Assembly: GCA_031308135.1 (NCBI GenBank)
Contig: JAHLJT010002630.1
Span: 100,747,608-100,811,607, forward strand
Length of the DNA stretch: 64,000 nucleotides
Direction: 5' to 3'
Source: Acheta domesticus
Lineage: Eukaryota; Arthropoda; Insecta; Orthoptera; Gryllidae
Shown: positions 52,406-63,534 of the stretch, piece after piece
Position numbering within the stretch: the stretch's first letter is position 1
Layout of the letters: each line of letters begins with the position of its first letter
Notes under the pieces: generated by a model
What the model was told of the DNA's origin: nothing
Database searches by the model: none
What the model saw: the letters and a program-made list of their open reading frames with translations, nothing else
Position numbers and translations under genes: made by a program

Positions 52406-55400
52406 CTGTGAAACAGACACAAGAATAAACCATCAGATTGTTAAATGATCATGCAGTTGTTTTTCTTTTTGATTGATTGATTGATTCGTGTTTCCGGGCG
52501 CGTCAACTACTTTGGTCATTAGTCCCGTAAGTGTAGTGCGTGTTTTTCTCGGGAGGTGGCGGTGATCTTTTCCCCGCTGGATGGCGAGATCTGGCGTCGA
52601 CCTACCGTCGACTAGCGGGGTTTCTCCTCAACCAGGTATCTCCCACCAGCGGGGCATCGCCCCAGCCGGGACAAGCTGTAAGCTCCCGACCGGTCTCCCG
52701 GCATGTGTGGTAGTGTAGTGCATGTTAGTGTGTGTGTGTGTGTAAGAGGAGAGGATAGGACAAGGAAGAGGAAGGAACGATCGCGCGCGGTCCGTGGCCC
52801 GTTTGTTAGGGTACTGCTCCGGCATTCACCTGGTATTGATCGGAGAAACCACGGAAAACTACCGATCAGAGCGGCCGGCCGCTAGAATTCTCCTCCAGAC
52901 AGCGACTGAACTCGACCTAGCTGACAAGCTAGTGTCGAAAATCTTGCCGCCGTCGGGATTCGAACCTAGGACCTCCCGGTCAGAGGGACTGCAGTGACAT
53001 CAGGTTGATGCACTGAGCCATCTCTCCCGGTTTGTCTTTCTTAAAAAGCAAAATTTTAAAACGTTCAAATCATTACTTCAATGTCTAATCTATTGACTGA
53101 TTTAATCTTTAAACTAGGGGTAGAGGGTAGAGGTGTTTGGAGTATTGTAGAAATTAAATTGTGGGTAGGAGTAGAATAGAGGGTAAGGACGTGATCGGAG
53201 TATTGTAGATATGAAATTGTGGGTAGGAGTGGAGGTGGAGTAGAGGGTAAGGACGCTACAACAGCACGAACGTTCTCGCTTCTGTAACGCTTACGCCACA
53301 TTGCAATACCGCAATTTCTGTCCATGTTAAAACATCATTGTCATCACATCGCGCTTTGGGCGCGAAAATTTAATTCATTTAAAGGCAATACATCAACACA
53401 TTCACCAATCAAAAACTCCGTTCTGTGCACTAAGAAAACCCGCCCTAAAAGACGCGTTGTAGTGCGAATTTGAAAGTGCCGAATCGTGGCGTTCCGATTG
53501 TTGTATTACAACGTGATAACTCCTGAAAGATTCTAGCAAAAAGAAGTGCGAGAAATTTCAATGGGCTAAACCCCCCATAATTTGAAAAAAAATATACATT
53601 TCCTTTTTCCAAGAACTAATTTTCTAGAAAGGATTAGATTCAATTTTTTTAAAATATCTGACATCAATATTGTACTTTTGCAATGTTATTTTTTTAAAAA
53701 TACACATTTGCCATAAAATGGACCCAACAACATTTGCATAATAGTTCTTTGCTACATATGAGAGGGAAATCGCGAAGAAAAAATGTGGATCCTTCTTGAG
53801 AAAACATTTGTTTTTTATAAAATGCATTAATTTCAACCAGAAATTTATAATTAATAGATGAAATTGTGGGTGGGATTGGAGTAGAGGGTAAGCATACGTT
53901 TGGAGTATTGTAGAGATTAAATTGTGGGTAGGAGTGGAGTAGGGGGTAAGGGCGTGATTGGAGTATAGTAGAGATGCAATTGTGGTTGGGAGAGGAGTAC
54001 AGGGTAAGGACGTGATTGGAGTATTGAAGAGATGCAATGGTGGGTTGGAGAGGAGTAGAGGATAAGGACGTGATTGGAGTATTGAAGAGATGAAATTGTG
54101 GGTAGGAGAGGAGTAGAGGATAAGGACGTGATTGGAGTATGATAGGGATGAATTTGTGCGTGGTAATGGAGTAAAGGGAGATACAGGTGTGTGGACGAAT
54201 ATGATCCTTACCTCAGACTTTCCAGGCCGTGGCACGGTGCAGAGTATCGTATTCGCCCCGTCAACATTCTCATTGAAGAATCTATTGTTACACTCTTCTT
54301 GTGGCAAGACCTTGTAGGGCGTCATCTTCATGCCCCTCCCTTCATAACGCAGAAGCTCTATTTCTTCTTCTCTCCACATCTCTGCCCTGCAAAACAGAGG
54401 TAAGGCTTTCTCACTTTGTACTCGTAAATTTGAGTATTTTAAAATCAGGTAAACACGTGACCGTTTGTGTTTTTTCTTCTCACATAAACTAATGGTGCTA
54501 CAGGCACTTATATGCTAACATCCGGAACTGTTAGGTAAAATTATAATTCCACAATTTCTGCACTTAGTAAACATCTCAGCCCTTACACGTAAAACTCATT
54601 ACAAACCGTAGCGCATTAGCGTAAAGCATCAACACAGATGCGGCAAAGCAAAACTCGATTTCGTACACCCAAAAACACACCACCCAGCAATGAGAAGTTA
54701 TGCTGAGAATTACAAACTGCCGTTTGGCACACGTTCCCGTTGTTATATTGCAACCTAGTAACTGCTGAAAAGTTCTAGCAATTGAAGTCCGGAAATTCGA
54801 CAATGCAGTTTCGAAAATTTGCAAAAATTATGCCAAATTGCGCATATTTTCAAAAAATTTACCTATCTTGATTTAAAGATCTAATTTTGACGAACCTGAT
54901 TTCATTAAGAAAAAAATTGTAGTAGATTAAAATATTGTTGTATTACAAGTTCAATTTCAATTCAAAATGCTGAATTCTCTAAAAATAGATTCTCCTTTTC
55001 TTAACATCCTTTCTTGTATTCGTAAAAAATGTGAAGAAAAAATGAAGAGCCGTTCAGAAGGGTAGAAGTGCCAACATGTATATAAGAGCAAAACTCCGAC
55101 ACAGTTGGACCGATCTCCGTGAAAGTTGGCACTTCTACGTATTTTTTTCACCCAGAAGGTATATGTATGGTTATTTCTGTTGTAACTCCACTACATGGCG
55201 CTACACATTCACTACATATCCCCAACAAATTCACGTCAAATGCAACCTGGAACACACTTGGCAACATTTTGAATCTATATCGTTAAATAACTCCTAAACG
55301 AGGCGTTCTAGGGCCTTAAAAACTAAACTTTAAAGAAACGTTTCTCACACCGTAATCTACAGAAAGAGTTCTTCTCGAACATTCTATTACATTTTTGCTA

Positions 55401-58400
55401 GTTCGGCGCTTCTCGATATTTCCTCACCTGCTCAGAGACCTGCAGAATCTGCAAGTAAATGTGAATGAGAGGGACAGAGGGCAACGGAGACTGACAGGGA
55501 CAGGGTGAGGGAGGGAGAGACAATGAGAAAGGGAGATGGGAGGGGAAAGAGGGAGATAAAGGGCAGAACGTCTGCCGGGTTTTCCTAGTATACCATACTA
55601 CCGCTTGTACTTACACAGTAATACAAGTTGTCCAAAGGCAGAGGGCAGCACAGGCGTATCCGAATCGGTTGAAGCCGAAGTAATAGAATAAATAAGCGAA
55701 GACGATGATGACAAGGAAGAAAGTGTAAGTCACTGGTTGGCGTACTTTGACACGTTCCTTCCTAAGTAAAAAACCACAGAATTAGTCACATACTTCACTG
55801 TATAACATCCATACCTGTTGTGACCTCACAGGCGATTCTCACAGAACTAAAATAAACAATAAATCGAGGGAAAAAAGTGTACATCGTGTACATTTGTACA
55901 CTGTTTACAATTCGTATATTTGTGAGCGCAAAATTTCTAGGCCAATGCTGAGATAATAATGAAACTGTAGTGAATGTATTCTTCTGGAGTGCTTTGAAAA
56001 TTGTCGGTAAATGCGCGACTCGGGAAGCGAAGAGGGGATTTAATATTTACTTATTTACGTCAAAAACAGTTAAAAACTGTGTGTGACGAGCTATGGGGAG
56101 AAGTGAATTTTGTGCGCGTTTTCATAATTCTGTGGTCTCTATCCTAAACCATATTCTAGTCGAATTTTGAATACAGAAAAGAGCGTTTTTTTCAAATTTT
56201 ATTGACAAAATATTCGCTCCTATATAATAAAATATATTTTCAAAGGTAAATTAGCTATAAATTCCTGCTGAACCCTCATGTTCTTCATGAAAGAATAATA
56301 CTTTTTGCCGCGATAATAATATCTGAAACAATGTTAAAATCTACGGGACTATGTTGTTGTAAATACGCGGTTTATTGCACATCAACACAGCGATCTGTAC
56401 ATACCGCCTCCTAAAATAGATGAGACGCAGCTTATTATCAGCCAGGAGGAAGGGGCGGCAAGACAAATTGGATAGAAAAGGCGATAATTTTTTTGAGATA
56501 CTTCTGTGGCGATGTACACCAATGCCACACTGTGGCATCGGTACACATCGCTGCAAAACCACCTGTTTACAATTGGTTATTTACCTTTAATTATTAGGTA
56601 ATCTCGATATGGAGATATTTAAAATAACGTAGATAATACGACGAGAGAGATAATACGTGTTGAAGTTACATTGCATTAAAAGAGAAAATACAGTATCATT
56701 ACAACGTGACACAGAATGTTATTCGTGGAAGGTAATACGATTATCGTTTAGTGTTTTACAATTAATAAAATTCTGTGTCACGTAACGAGATTGTATTTTC
56801 TCATTTAATACAATGAAACTTCAACACGTATTATCTCTTTCGTCTTATCCACGTTGTTATGGAGATCTCCATATTGACGTTCACCTAATTATTAAAGATA
56901 AACAAACAATTGTAAACTGGTGGTCTTGTGGCGATGTATACGATTGTGCAACACACCTACGTAATTGGGGCATATCTATAGTTAACCCGGCGGCGGGAAC
57001 TCAAAAATCCTCACGCCAGTGGGACGTTGGGTCTAACAGACTTGTTAGTTATTATAGGCTTTAAAACATTAATTAATTAAACAAATGTTTTATTATGAAG
57101 TAAAAGTTGCGACTACGTTTTTTCTGGCTTTCAAAAATATAAAATCATTTGCATTTCTTAAACCTTAAATATAAACTTTCGTTATAAAAATTTGACAGCA
57201 AATAAATAAATATATTACTTATTCAGGTTCTATTTCCTGATTCTCAAGTTCAGCTATTTAATTTCTTAATCAGAATCTGAATTTTGAACAAGAATTTATA
57301 GTTCAAATGATGAATCAGAAACATCATCTCTTGAAAAACAATCATTTTCTAAAAGATTGTTTATTAATTCAGTTTATTTATGATTTAATGCATTAAAATA
57401 ATTCTTAAGATGAGCCGTTCATGTTGTAAAAATGTCACGTAAACGGGAACGTTGGATCTGATGGACCCATCTACAACTTTGAGCAGGAATAGCACATCAC
57501 ATTTTTGTGATAAGCCCAAACTAATGGTCGTCATCAGTTCAAAAAGATTCAATTTGAAGGTGGACAAGTGTGGTGGACAAGTTCAGATCTAATTTCATTC
57601 ACTTGAGAGACGGTTTCGAAGATGTCTCTGGATCCGGCAGACCCATCGTTTCCACTACCGGGTTAAACACTTTTGGTTTGAATTTCACGAGTGGAATAGT
57701 CAAGGAAACGCACTTACGTGTATCTGTTTCCGCCGCCGCTCCAGCTGTAGAATTCCACTTTCCCTTCATTGGTGTCACCCAACTTCGGGAGTTTGGCGTA
57801 CATGCCGTCGTTGAAATCAAACGGCTTTTTTACATACATAATGGCCATGTTGTATAAGATTCTGCCGTTTTTATTCCTGTAACCAAAGCGAAAGCAACTC
57901 TACTTATTCTAGTAAACCTCAAAATAACTGTCAATTGTCTCTTTTTCGTCTAGGCAGATCTTCATAAACCTAACTCAGATGTGAAGAATGCAGTACCCAT
58001 TCTCTTGTTTTGACGCTCAGTTGAACAAAATTTCTTTATGGTAGAAAGAAAACTGTAGACTTGTTTAGAATATTTTTAATATTTGAATGAATGAAAATAA
58101 ATTTTACAATATAGTGGAAGGACTGCTTTCTAAATTTCAAATATTGCTTTCGGGATGTTCTGTGATCATTTGGAGACGTTTAGAAAATATTCCAAATGAA
58201 CAAAATGAAACCAAACAAATCGTGATACAAATTCAGAGTGGACGAATTAATGTTCGACATCCCATTAACAAGAAACATGTAACAAATCAATGGCACAATA
58301 GCTAAATAATATTACGGTGCCAAGTTTGTAAGGGCAAAAACAGTGAGTAACAGAATCTTCGAGCACTGTCATGTCACAAGTATCTGCATGCTCACCCTGC

Positions 58401-60553
58401 ACTGAATACATTTATAACTTTATTAAATATATTTCGTTTAGAAAGAAATTTGATCTTTCTACTCATCCATATATCGTGATGTTTTTATTTAAATTAATGT
58501 TAATGAGCCTCAACATTGTTATCGCTTGCTATTTACAGCTTTATTACATAAACGATCGAGAAAAACGCCGAATACCGTGAGATTTTTTTTTTTTTGAAGA
58601 CAGGCCTCCACGCGCCAGGAAATAAAAACCCAAGTACAATGAAGTGGACTTTTAGACTAATGAATATTTCCAAGAGTGAACATTTTACATGGACATTTTA
58701 CTGTGGACCTACTACTAAAAATATTCTCAGGAATACAGTTCATTATTCAAATTTCATTTCATACTTAGAGTTCTCTGTTTGATGTGTGAACTGAAAATAG
58801 ATTGGTCTCTCTCCTAAATCGCAGAAAAATGTCTGCTGTATAATTTCATAGATTGAGGACGACTATGTTACATTACCTTTGTTTTCTGGAGATTGTAAAC
58901 TAGCTACTTTAAGCTATTCTTGTGCCTTCGCAGTTTAGGTCATTGGTCAGTGTGCTCGCTTTCTATAACGCGACCCCGGGTTCGATTCCCGGTCGGGCAA
59001 GATTATAGTGTGCGTTTCCTTGCAGTGTCCCAGTGTACCTTGCTGTGTGACGATGAGGAAACTCACTTCTCAGGTTGACAAGACCAGAACACGGCGTGGG
59101 CCTACGTGCTAACCACACGTACCACACGTAACCCACGGTTGAAAGGCCAGGACGCCACTGTTAGACTCAGTCTTCGCACAGAGGCTGTTGCTCCAAAGTA
59201 CAAACATATAAGTTATTCTTGTGAGCGTCTGTCTAAATTTTATGATACATTTTATTTACACGTATTTTACTTGTTTTTTAGTCAAATACGTATTCTGTGT
59301 ATTATATTACATGGTGCCATATAATGTAATAAATAGATTACGTATTTGTCTGTAATTCAAAGACACTATAAGAGTCGTCCATAAATTACGTAACGCTAAA
59401 AGGGGAGGGAAGGGGCTGAAGCAGCGTTACGCTGCGTTACATAGAGATAAGGAAGTGCGTTACAAGGTGAAGGGGTTATTGAAAATATTCGAAATTTGCG
59501 TTACGTAATTTATGGACGGCCCCATAACCCATAAAAGAGCTATTTTATTGTTAACTGCTATTTAGCTGACGTAATCGTCCTAACCACTGAAATCAATGTG
59601 GGACTCATGGCGACCGTATCTATTAGAATAAGACAGCCTTAGGCAGTGTTAGATAGTCCGTTCGAATAAGCAGCAGAAGACAGACTTGAGTGCCTTTACT
59701 AACAGTTCGACATCGCCTGCAGCACATCTCCTGGGATCACGAGATATCGATTGTACGCTAAACGACTGGAACGCCATGACGTGGTCAGATGAGTCTCGAT
59801 TTAAGTTGGTAAGAACTGGTGGTAGGGTTTCGAGTGTGGCTCAGACCCCACGAAGCCATGGACCCAAGACTAGGCGCCGTGCAAGCTGATGGTGGCTCCG
59901 TAATGGTGTGGGCTGTTTTTACACGGAAAGGACTGGGTCTTCTTGTCCAACTGAACCGGTCATTGACTGGAAATGGTTATGTTCAGTTACTTGGAGACCA
60001 TTTGCAGCTATTTGTAGTGTTTATGTTCCAAAACAACGATGGAATTTTTATGGATGACAATGAACCATGTCGCCGGGCCACAATTGTTCGCAATTGGTTT
60101 GAAGGACATTCCCAATAATTCGAGAAAGTAATTTATCCAACCAGATAGCCCGACATGAATCCCATCGAATATGTATGGGACATAATCGAGAGGACAGTTC
60201 GTGCACAAAATACCGCACCGGCAATACTCCCGAGACGGCTATAGAGGTAACATGGCTCAATATTTCGGTAGAGGACTTCCAACGACTTGTTGAGTCCATC
60301 CCACGTCGAGTTGCAAGTCCCGCCCGGCAAAAGGAGATCTGACACTTCATTAGGAGGTCTCCCATGACTTTTGTCACATCAGTGTGGTCAGCTTTTAAAT
60401 ATACAGTTAAAACGATAATATTCATTGACTCTCTTCAGATGAACTGCACAAGAATCACACTCACCTGTCGTAATAAGGGTGAAAGATGATACGGCTGACC
60501 AGACGCCTCTGTCTCCCAGCAAGTCCGCCCAGGACGTTGGTCCCTGCAACAAT
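52277..60553 (-). CDS. Serine protease homologue gene 2, 3' part (four exons visible)
   Basis: A tandem paralogue of gene 1, assembled from exons 60553-60465, 57876-57718, 54386-54212 and 52405-52277. These total 552 nt or 183 residues, with intron phases 2, 2, 0 identical to gene 1. The first visible exon enters in phase 0, so signal peptide, propeptide and the His exon must lie beyond 60.6 kb and probably outside the window; I found no AAHC exon between 60.6 and 64.0 kb. At the catalytic Asp the protein reads YNMAIMYV, Asn for Asp. The GWG turn is SWSGGG, and the serine loop is YDSGG with Tyr where Gly193 builds the oxyanion hole. It keeps the C168/C182 pair (EEC, ILC). These changes suggest a secreted non-catalytic homologue of the type that acts as a cofactor or binding protein in insects. 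No KDEL: it ends IERQIRL. Confidence 0.83.
52486..53035 (-). repeat. SINE family 2, full copy
   Basis: Minus-strand head from about 53035: GGGAGAGATGGCTCAGTGC (A-box), then AGGTTCGAATCC (B-box). The body and tail are as in the 34166 copy. It is the best-preserved copy in the window. Confidence 0.85.
53095..53260. repeat. About 60-bp minisatellite, block 1
   Basis: Units of the form GGAGTATTGTAGAAATTAAA followed by TTGTGGGTAGGAGT and AGAGGGTAAGGACG. The same unit recurs at 53850-54180. Confidence 0.85.
53850..54180. repeat. About 60-bp minisatellite, block 2
   Basis: Five to six units of the block 1 sequence, ending about 30 bp before the gene 2 exon at 54212-54386. The roughly 590-bp separator is unrelated AT-rich DNA. 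Confidence 0.85.
54212..54386 (-). CDS. Gene 2 exon between GWG turn and active-site serine
   Basis: The acceptor CTGTTTTGCAG and donor GTAAGGAT bound 175 nt, phase 2 in and phase 0 out. The peptide begins AEMWREEEIELLRYEG and includes PQEECNNRFF (C168 equivalent) and NTILCTV (C182 equivalent). It ends PRPGKSE. Confidence 0.87.
55615..55761 (-). CDS. Possible cassette exon encoding a transmembrane segment
   Basis: A 147-nt segment has a strong acceptor (TTTTTTACTTAG) and donor (GTAAGTAC). The only frame with coding character runs from one carried base to two trailing bases, so the exon is symmetric in phase 2. This is exactly the phase of the gene 2 intron it sits in (between 57718 and 54386). 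It encodes KERVKVRQ, then the hydrophobic TYTFFLVIIVFAYLFYYF, then GFNRFGYACAALCLW. Spliced in, it would add 49 residues with a membrane helix to the protein without shifting frame. It could instead belong to an unrelated nested gene. I do not recognise the protein. Confidence 0.55.
56043..56340 (+). repeat. Interspersed repeat R-A
   Basis: Same order of motifs as 30416-30700 (TTTACGTCAAAAACAG, TATGGGGAGAAGTG, TTCATAATTCTGTGG). Confidence 0.55.
56545..56943. mobile_element. Foldback (palindromic) MITE
   Basis: 56545-56735 and 56760-56943 are reverse complements over most of their length (for example AGATAATACGTGTTGAAGTT near 56649 and its inverse near 56815), with a short central loop. A second, smaller hairpin (TGGCGATGTACACCAATGCC) lies just outside at about 56507-56550. 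Confidence 0.8.
57718..57876 (-). CDS. Gene 2 exon at the catalytic-Asp position (Asp to Asn)
   Basis: The acceptor TTTGGTTACAG and donor GTAAGTGC bound 159 nt, phase 2 in and out. The peptide begins NKNGRILYNMAIMYVKKPF. The aligned gene 1 motif NDVAIVRV has Asp where this exon has Asn. The GWG region reads FYSWSGGGNRY. Confidence 0.87.
58918..59190 (+). repeat. tRNA-derived SINE, family 1
   Basis: The head TTTAGGTCATTGGTCAGTGT (A-box region) is followed by a perfect B-box GGGTTCGATTCCC. The body TATAGTGTGCGTTTCCTTGC, GTGACGATGAG and ACTTCTCAGGTTG is shared with 61316-61580. Confidence 0.85.
59375..59530. mobile_element. Short MITE with 24-bp TIRs
   Basis: GTCGTCCATAAATTACGTAA at the left and TTACGTAATTTATGGACGGC at the right are inverted copies, with GCGTTAC repeats between. 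MITEs with this terminus occur in many insect genomes (from memory). Confidence 0.8.
59690..60345 (+). pseudogene. Tc1-type (DD34E) transposase, decayed
   Basis: Across frameshifts it reads WNAMTWSDESRFKL (first Asp), VWLRPHEAMDP, GGSVMVWAVF, FMDDNEPCRRA (second Asp region) and PDMNPIEYVWDIIERTV (Glu block), then a GKRRS-like end. This is the order of the Tc1 DDE core. The N-terminal DNA-binding part is missing, and stops after GHSQ and PTR plus frame changes inactivate it. Confidence 0.85.
60465..60553 (-). CDS. Gene 2 first visible exon
   Basis: The acceptor GACAAGGGATAG and donor GTGAGTGT bound 89 nt, phase 0 in and phase 2 out. The peptide IVAGTNVLGGL ... RRLVSRIIFHPYYD parallels gene 1 exon 4 (VVAGTLEF ... 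[10 protein letters not shown]). Confidence 0.83.
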
Positions 60554-60797
60554 CTATCCCTTGTCTTAGAATCAGTTCTCGGTAGCTTTGGGCTCCGAGA
60601 ATAAATATAGAAGAATTCACGTGAGAACAAGCAAAAGTGACAGTTCGCTAAACAAGTGAACATCAGATGTAATTCAGAGCAGTGTCCCTCCACCGCGGCA
60701 GCTGTTCAGAAACACGTGCACCAGTACGCACCTTACATTCAAGACTCGGTTTTAAAATAAACATAATACTTATCACGCAAAAAGTAAATTCCATATA

Positions 60798-61076
60798 ATG
60801 TGTACAAAAAAAAAATTTTACAGAAGAGCACATAGCACTGCACTTCCTAATTTCAATTATTTCTCGTGGCGCACTATATTTTCGTCGGACGAGGACATCA
60901 CAAAAGGAAACGTCGAAACCATTTACAAGTTAGCCAACTGCAAACGAACGAATCGAGGAAGGAGAGTTCAATGGGATCAAGAACTCAACGACCACAGAAC
61001 CTTCGGTTATGTTGCCAGCACTAGCTGTCAAAATTGCTTGTTCTTACATGAATCTCTCTTTAGAATACAACCGACC
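60798..61076. other. Region without recognised feature
   Basis: A 123-codon plus-strand ORF (60798-61169) runs from here into the adjacent MITE. It has no domain I recognise and no splice context, so I do not call it a gene. Confidence 0.3.
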
Positions 61077-61290
61077 TATAGTGAGATTTTTGTAACTTTA
61101 CCCCTCAAGGTCCGTCTACACAATGGAATATGTCACGGTATTTCGCGTCTTTCTCAGTCGCGCCACTAGACATCGCATAATCGCGACCGTATGAAGCAGT
61201 GTTTGCGATCATGCGACATCTAGCGGCACCAGTGATATTCCATCGTGATCGTAGAGACGTGAGGGGCAAAGTTATAAAAATTGCACTATA
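61077..61290. mobile_element. Foldback MITE with long imperfect TIRs
   Basis: TATAGTGAGATTTTTGTAAC at the left and, read inward from the right, TATAGTGCAATTTTTATAAC. Complementarity extends over about 100 bp per arm, including CGACATCTAG-type core words. Confidence 0.85.
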
Positions 61291-61315
61291 ATAAAAGCAT
61301 CTAAGATACATTTTG

Positions 61316-61580
61316 TGCCCTGATGGTTTAGCCCACTGGTTAGTGTGCTCGCTTTGCTTGTCACGGCCCCGGGTTCGATTCTCGGTCGTTGCAAAATATA
61401 GTGTGCGTTTTCCTTGCAATGTGCCAGTAAATGTTGCTGAGTGACGATGAGAAAACTCACTTCTCAGGTTGAGAAGACGAGAACACGGCGTGGGGATGTC
61501 TTCGAGCTAACCACACGAACCCTCCTTAACCCATGAGCCCGCGAAGCCGGGACGTTGTCGCTGGTTGCCCGAGTCCGCAG
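61316..61580 (+). repeat. tRNA-derived SINE, family 1
   Basis: The head GGTTTAGCCCACTGGTTAGT is followed by the B-box GGGTTCGATTCTC; the body is as in the 58918 copy. Confidence 0.85.
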
Positions 61581-62055
61581 GCGGACTGTCGCGCCGAGTA
61601 CATGCAAGGTACATTTTATATTTCATTGTAATTTATTAAGTTTTTTTCCAGTTGTTATTTTATTAACAGACCGGTTTATACTAGTAGTTGGAAACCCCTC
61701 GCCGAGGATAGTTTCTACCTGCTGTTTGTTGTTAACTGAACCGAATAAACCAGGTCCAACTTAGAATGGCTTATGGATCACATATCAAAATAGTTAAGCC
61801 GCGGGCTGCACCGTAATTTAAGATGTTTTTATCCTAATTACCGATATTATACTGAAACAAATTAGATATTTTGTTCAACATAATTAATTATTAATGTGCA
61901 TACAACGAGAAAATTAATATTTCATTAAATAAAAATACGATGAATTGTGCAGTTGTATTCAGTTGGTATAATACAATTTTTCAAAGCAGTCACGAGCCGC
62001 ACAAAATGATCCGGCTGTTGGAAAGCCCTGACCGAAACCATTCGCAGATTTTCTC

Positions 62056-62056
<1 letters not shown>

Positions 62057-62086
<30 letters not shown>

Positions 62087-62088
62087 TA
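62057..62088. repeat. (TTTC)n microsatellite
   Basis: About eight CTTT units. Confidence 0.93.
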
Positions 62089-62399
62089 TGTATTTATTTA
62101 TTATTCGGCCAGAAGGCCTTTCAAGGGCTGGAATACAATTTTTTTTTCTATTGACAATAAGGTTTTGGCACCATTGCTAATTGTTAACTCATTTACACCT
62201 TCACTAATATTTGTAGATTAAGATACTTATCTAGTACAAAAAAAATATTTTAATTAAATTACATCTCTGGATATCAATAATATTACTACTAATATTGAAG
62301 GTAGACGCAATTTGTGTATCGGAAATTTAGATTTGATACTGCTAGGGATCACAACATTACGTCCAAAATTGAATTTTCGACTTGGAGGAGAAAAGTTTA

Positions 62400-63180
62400 G
62401 TGAAGAGAAAACTTTTCAGATATTTTTAATATATGAATTTTAATTGACACTGCATGTAAAATGTAAACAAAACATTTGGAGCGGTTTTTGAGAAATGTTT
62501 TTAAAACTGCTTTAATTTTAAGCGATTCTTCTCTCGCTTTATTTTTAAGAGATCTCTATGTTTTTGGGAATTTGGTACAAACCATGGGGCTTCGAGTATG
62601 CGCCTAAGGTATTTATTTTGCACAACTTGTAATTTCTCTATTGTTGTAGCTGCAGTATTGATCCAAATTGGGCATGCATTGGTTAAAGACGGTAATATTG
62701 TTAATTTAAATAATAGTTTCTCAAAAATTGATATTCCTCGATCAATTTGGAGAAACTGAAGACCCGCGGATTTTAAAATGCATATTTTGATTTTGGCGGG
62801 TACTTGACGTTTTCAAAATTTTCGAAAAAATGGCGCCAATTTTTTTAAATTAAACTTTGTCCTTGGAGAGCGTAAAGGCCACTTAAAAGTACGAAGCAGG
62901 TCTGATTTTCGTTATAATTCCTGATTTTTCGAAAATTGCAAAATTTCAACATTTTCTTGACGTTTTCCTTTAGCACGGATTGAAGAGAAAACGAGTAGTT
63001 TTCTAGTAATTTTTGCTTAAAATTAAAGAAATTTTTAAAACATTTCTCAAAAACCGCTCCAAATGTTTTGTTTACATTTTTTCCACGGATAAAAAAGGGA
63101 CGCTTTAAAGAAGTGCGCAAATCTCAGTTTCGTTGAATTCTCAGAATTTTCGAAAATTGCGTGATGGAAATAATAGATGC
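62400..63180. repeat. Degraded R-B-like sequence with a jockey remnant inside
   Basis: It contains AAAACCGCTCCAAATGTTTTG, TTTTCGAAAATTGC and related words typical of repeat R-B. On the minus strand, 62700-62575 reads NACPIWINTAATTIEKLQVV and LRRILEAPWFV, a short jockey-clade RT C-terminal piece. Confidence 0.5.
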
Positions 63181-63534
63181 AATTAAATTTTAAGCGGCGC
63201 GCCAGCACAGAGGTGCGAGTTTGGGGAATTTGGTCCCCAAAATGGGGATTTTTTTCGTTGTGGGAAAAGAATGGTAACACAAATAGATGGGCAAATGTTT
63301 GGGGATTTTTTGAGGAAATTATTTTCATCTGAAGTAGGGATGAAATTATTCTCTTTAATTATTATGAATAAAAAAGAAACATTAGACGTTATTCTCTCTC
63401 ATTTTATGTATTAAAAAAGAGAGAAATAAACGCATTTCAATTAATTTTCAATTGCATTTCGTAAACCGGTTTTCACGTTTTGCGTCCGCACGTACACAGT
63501 CCCTCATAGGTACGGTAATGACGCTTTCTTACGA

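Noticed and set aside
53624..54379. 251-codon minus-strand ORF as a single-exon gene
   Set aside because: Only its first part is the real gene 2 exon (to the donor at 54212); the rest is translated minisatellite and intron.
58918..59000. A tRNA gene
   Set aside because: A and B boxes are present, but the same body follows at 61316, showing a SINE family; no foldable cloverleaf is seen.
61555..62221. Short plus-strand ORFs as genes
   Set aside because: They are low-complexity, partly over a SINE and a TTTC microsatellite.
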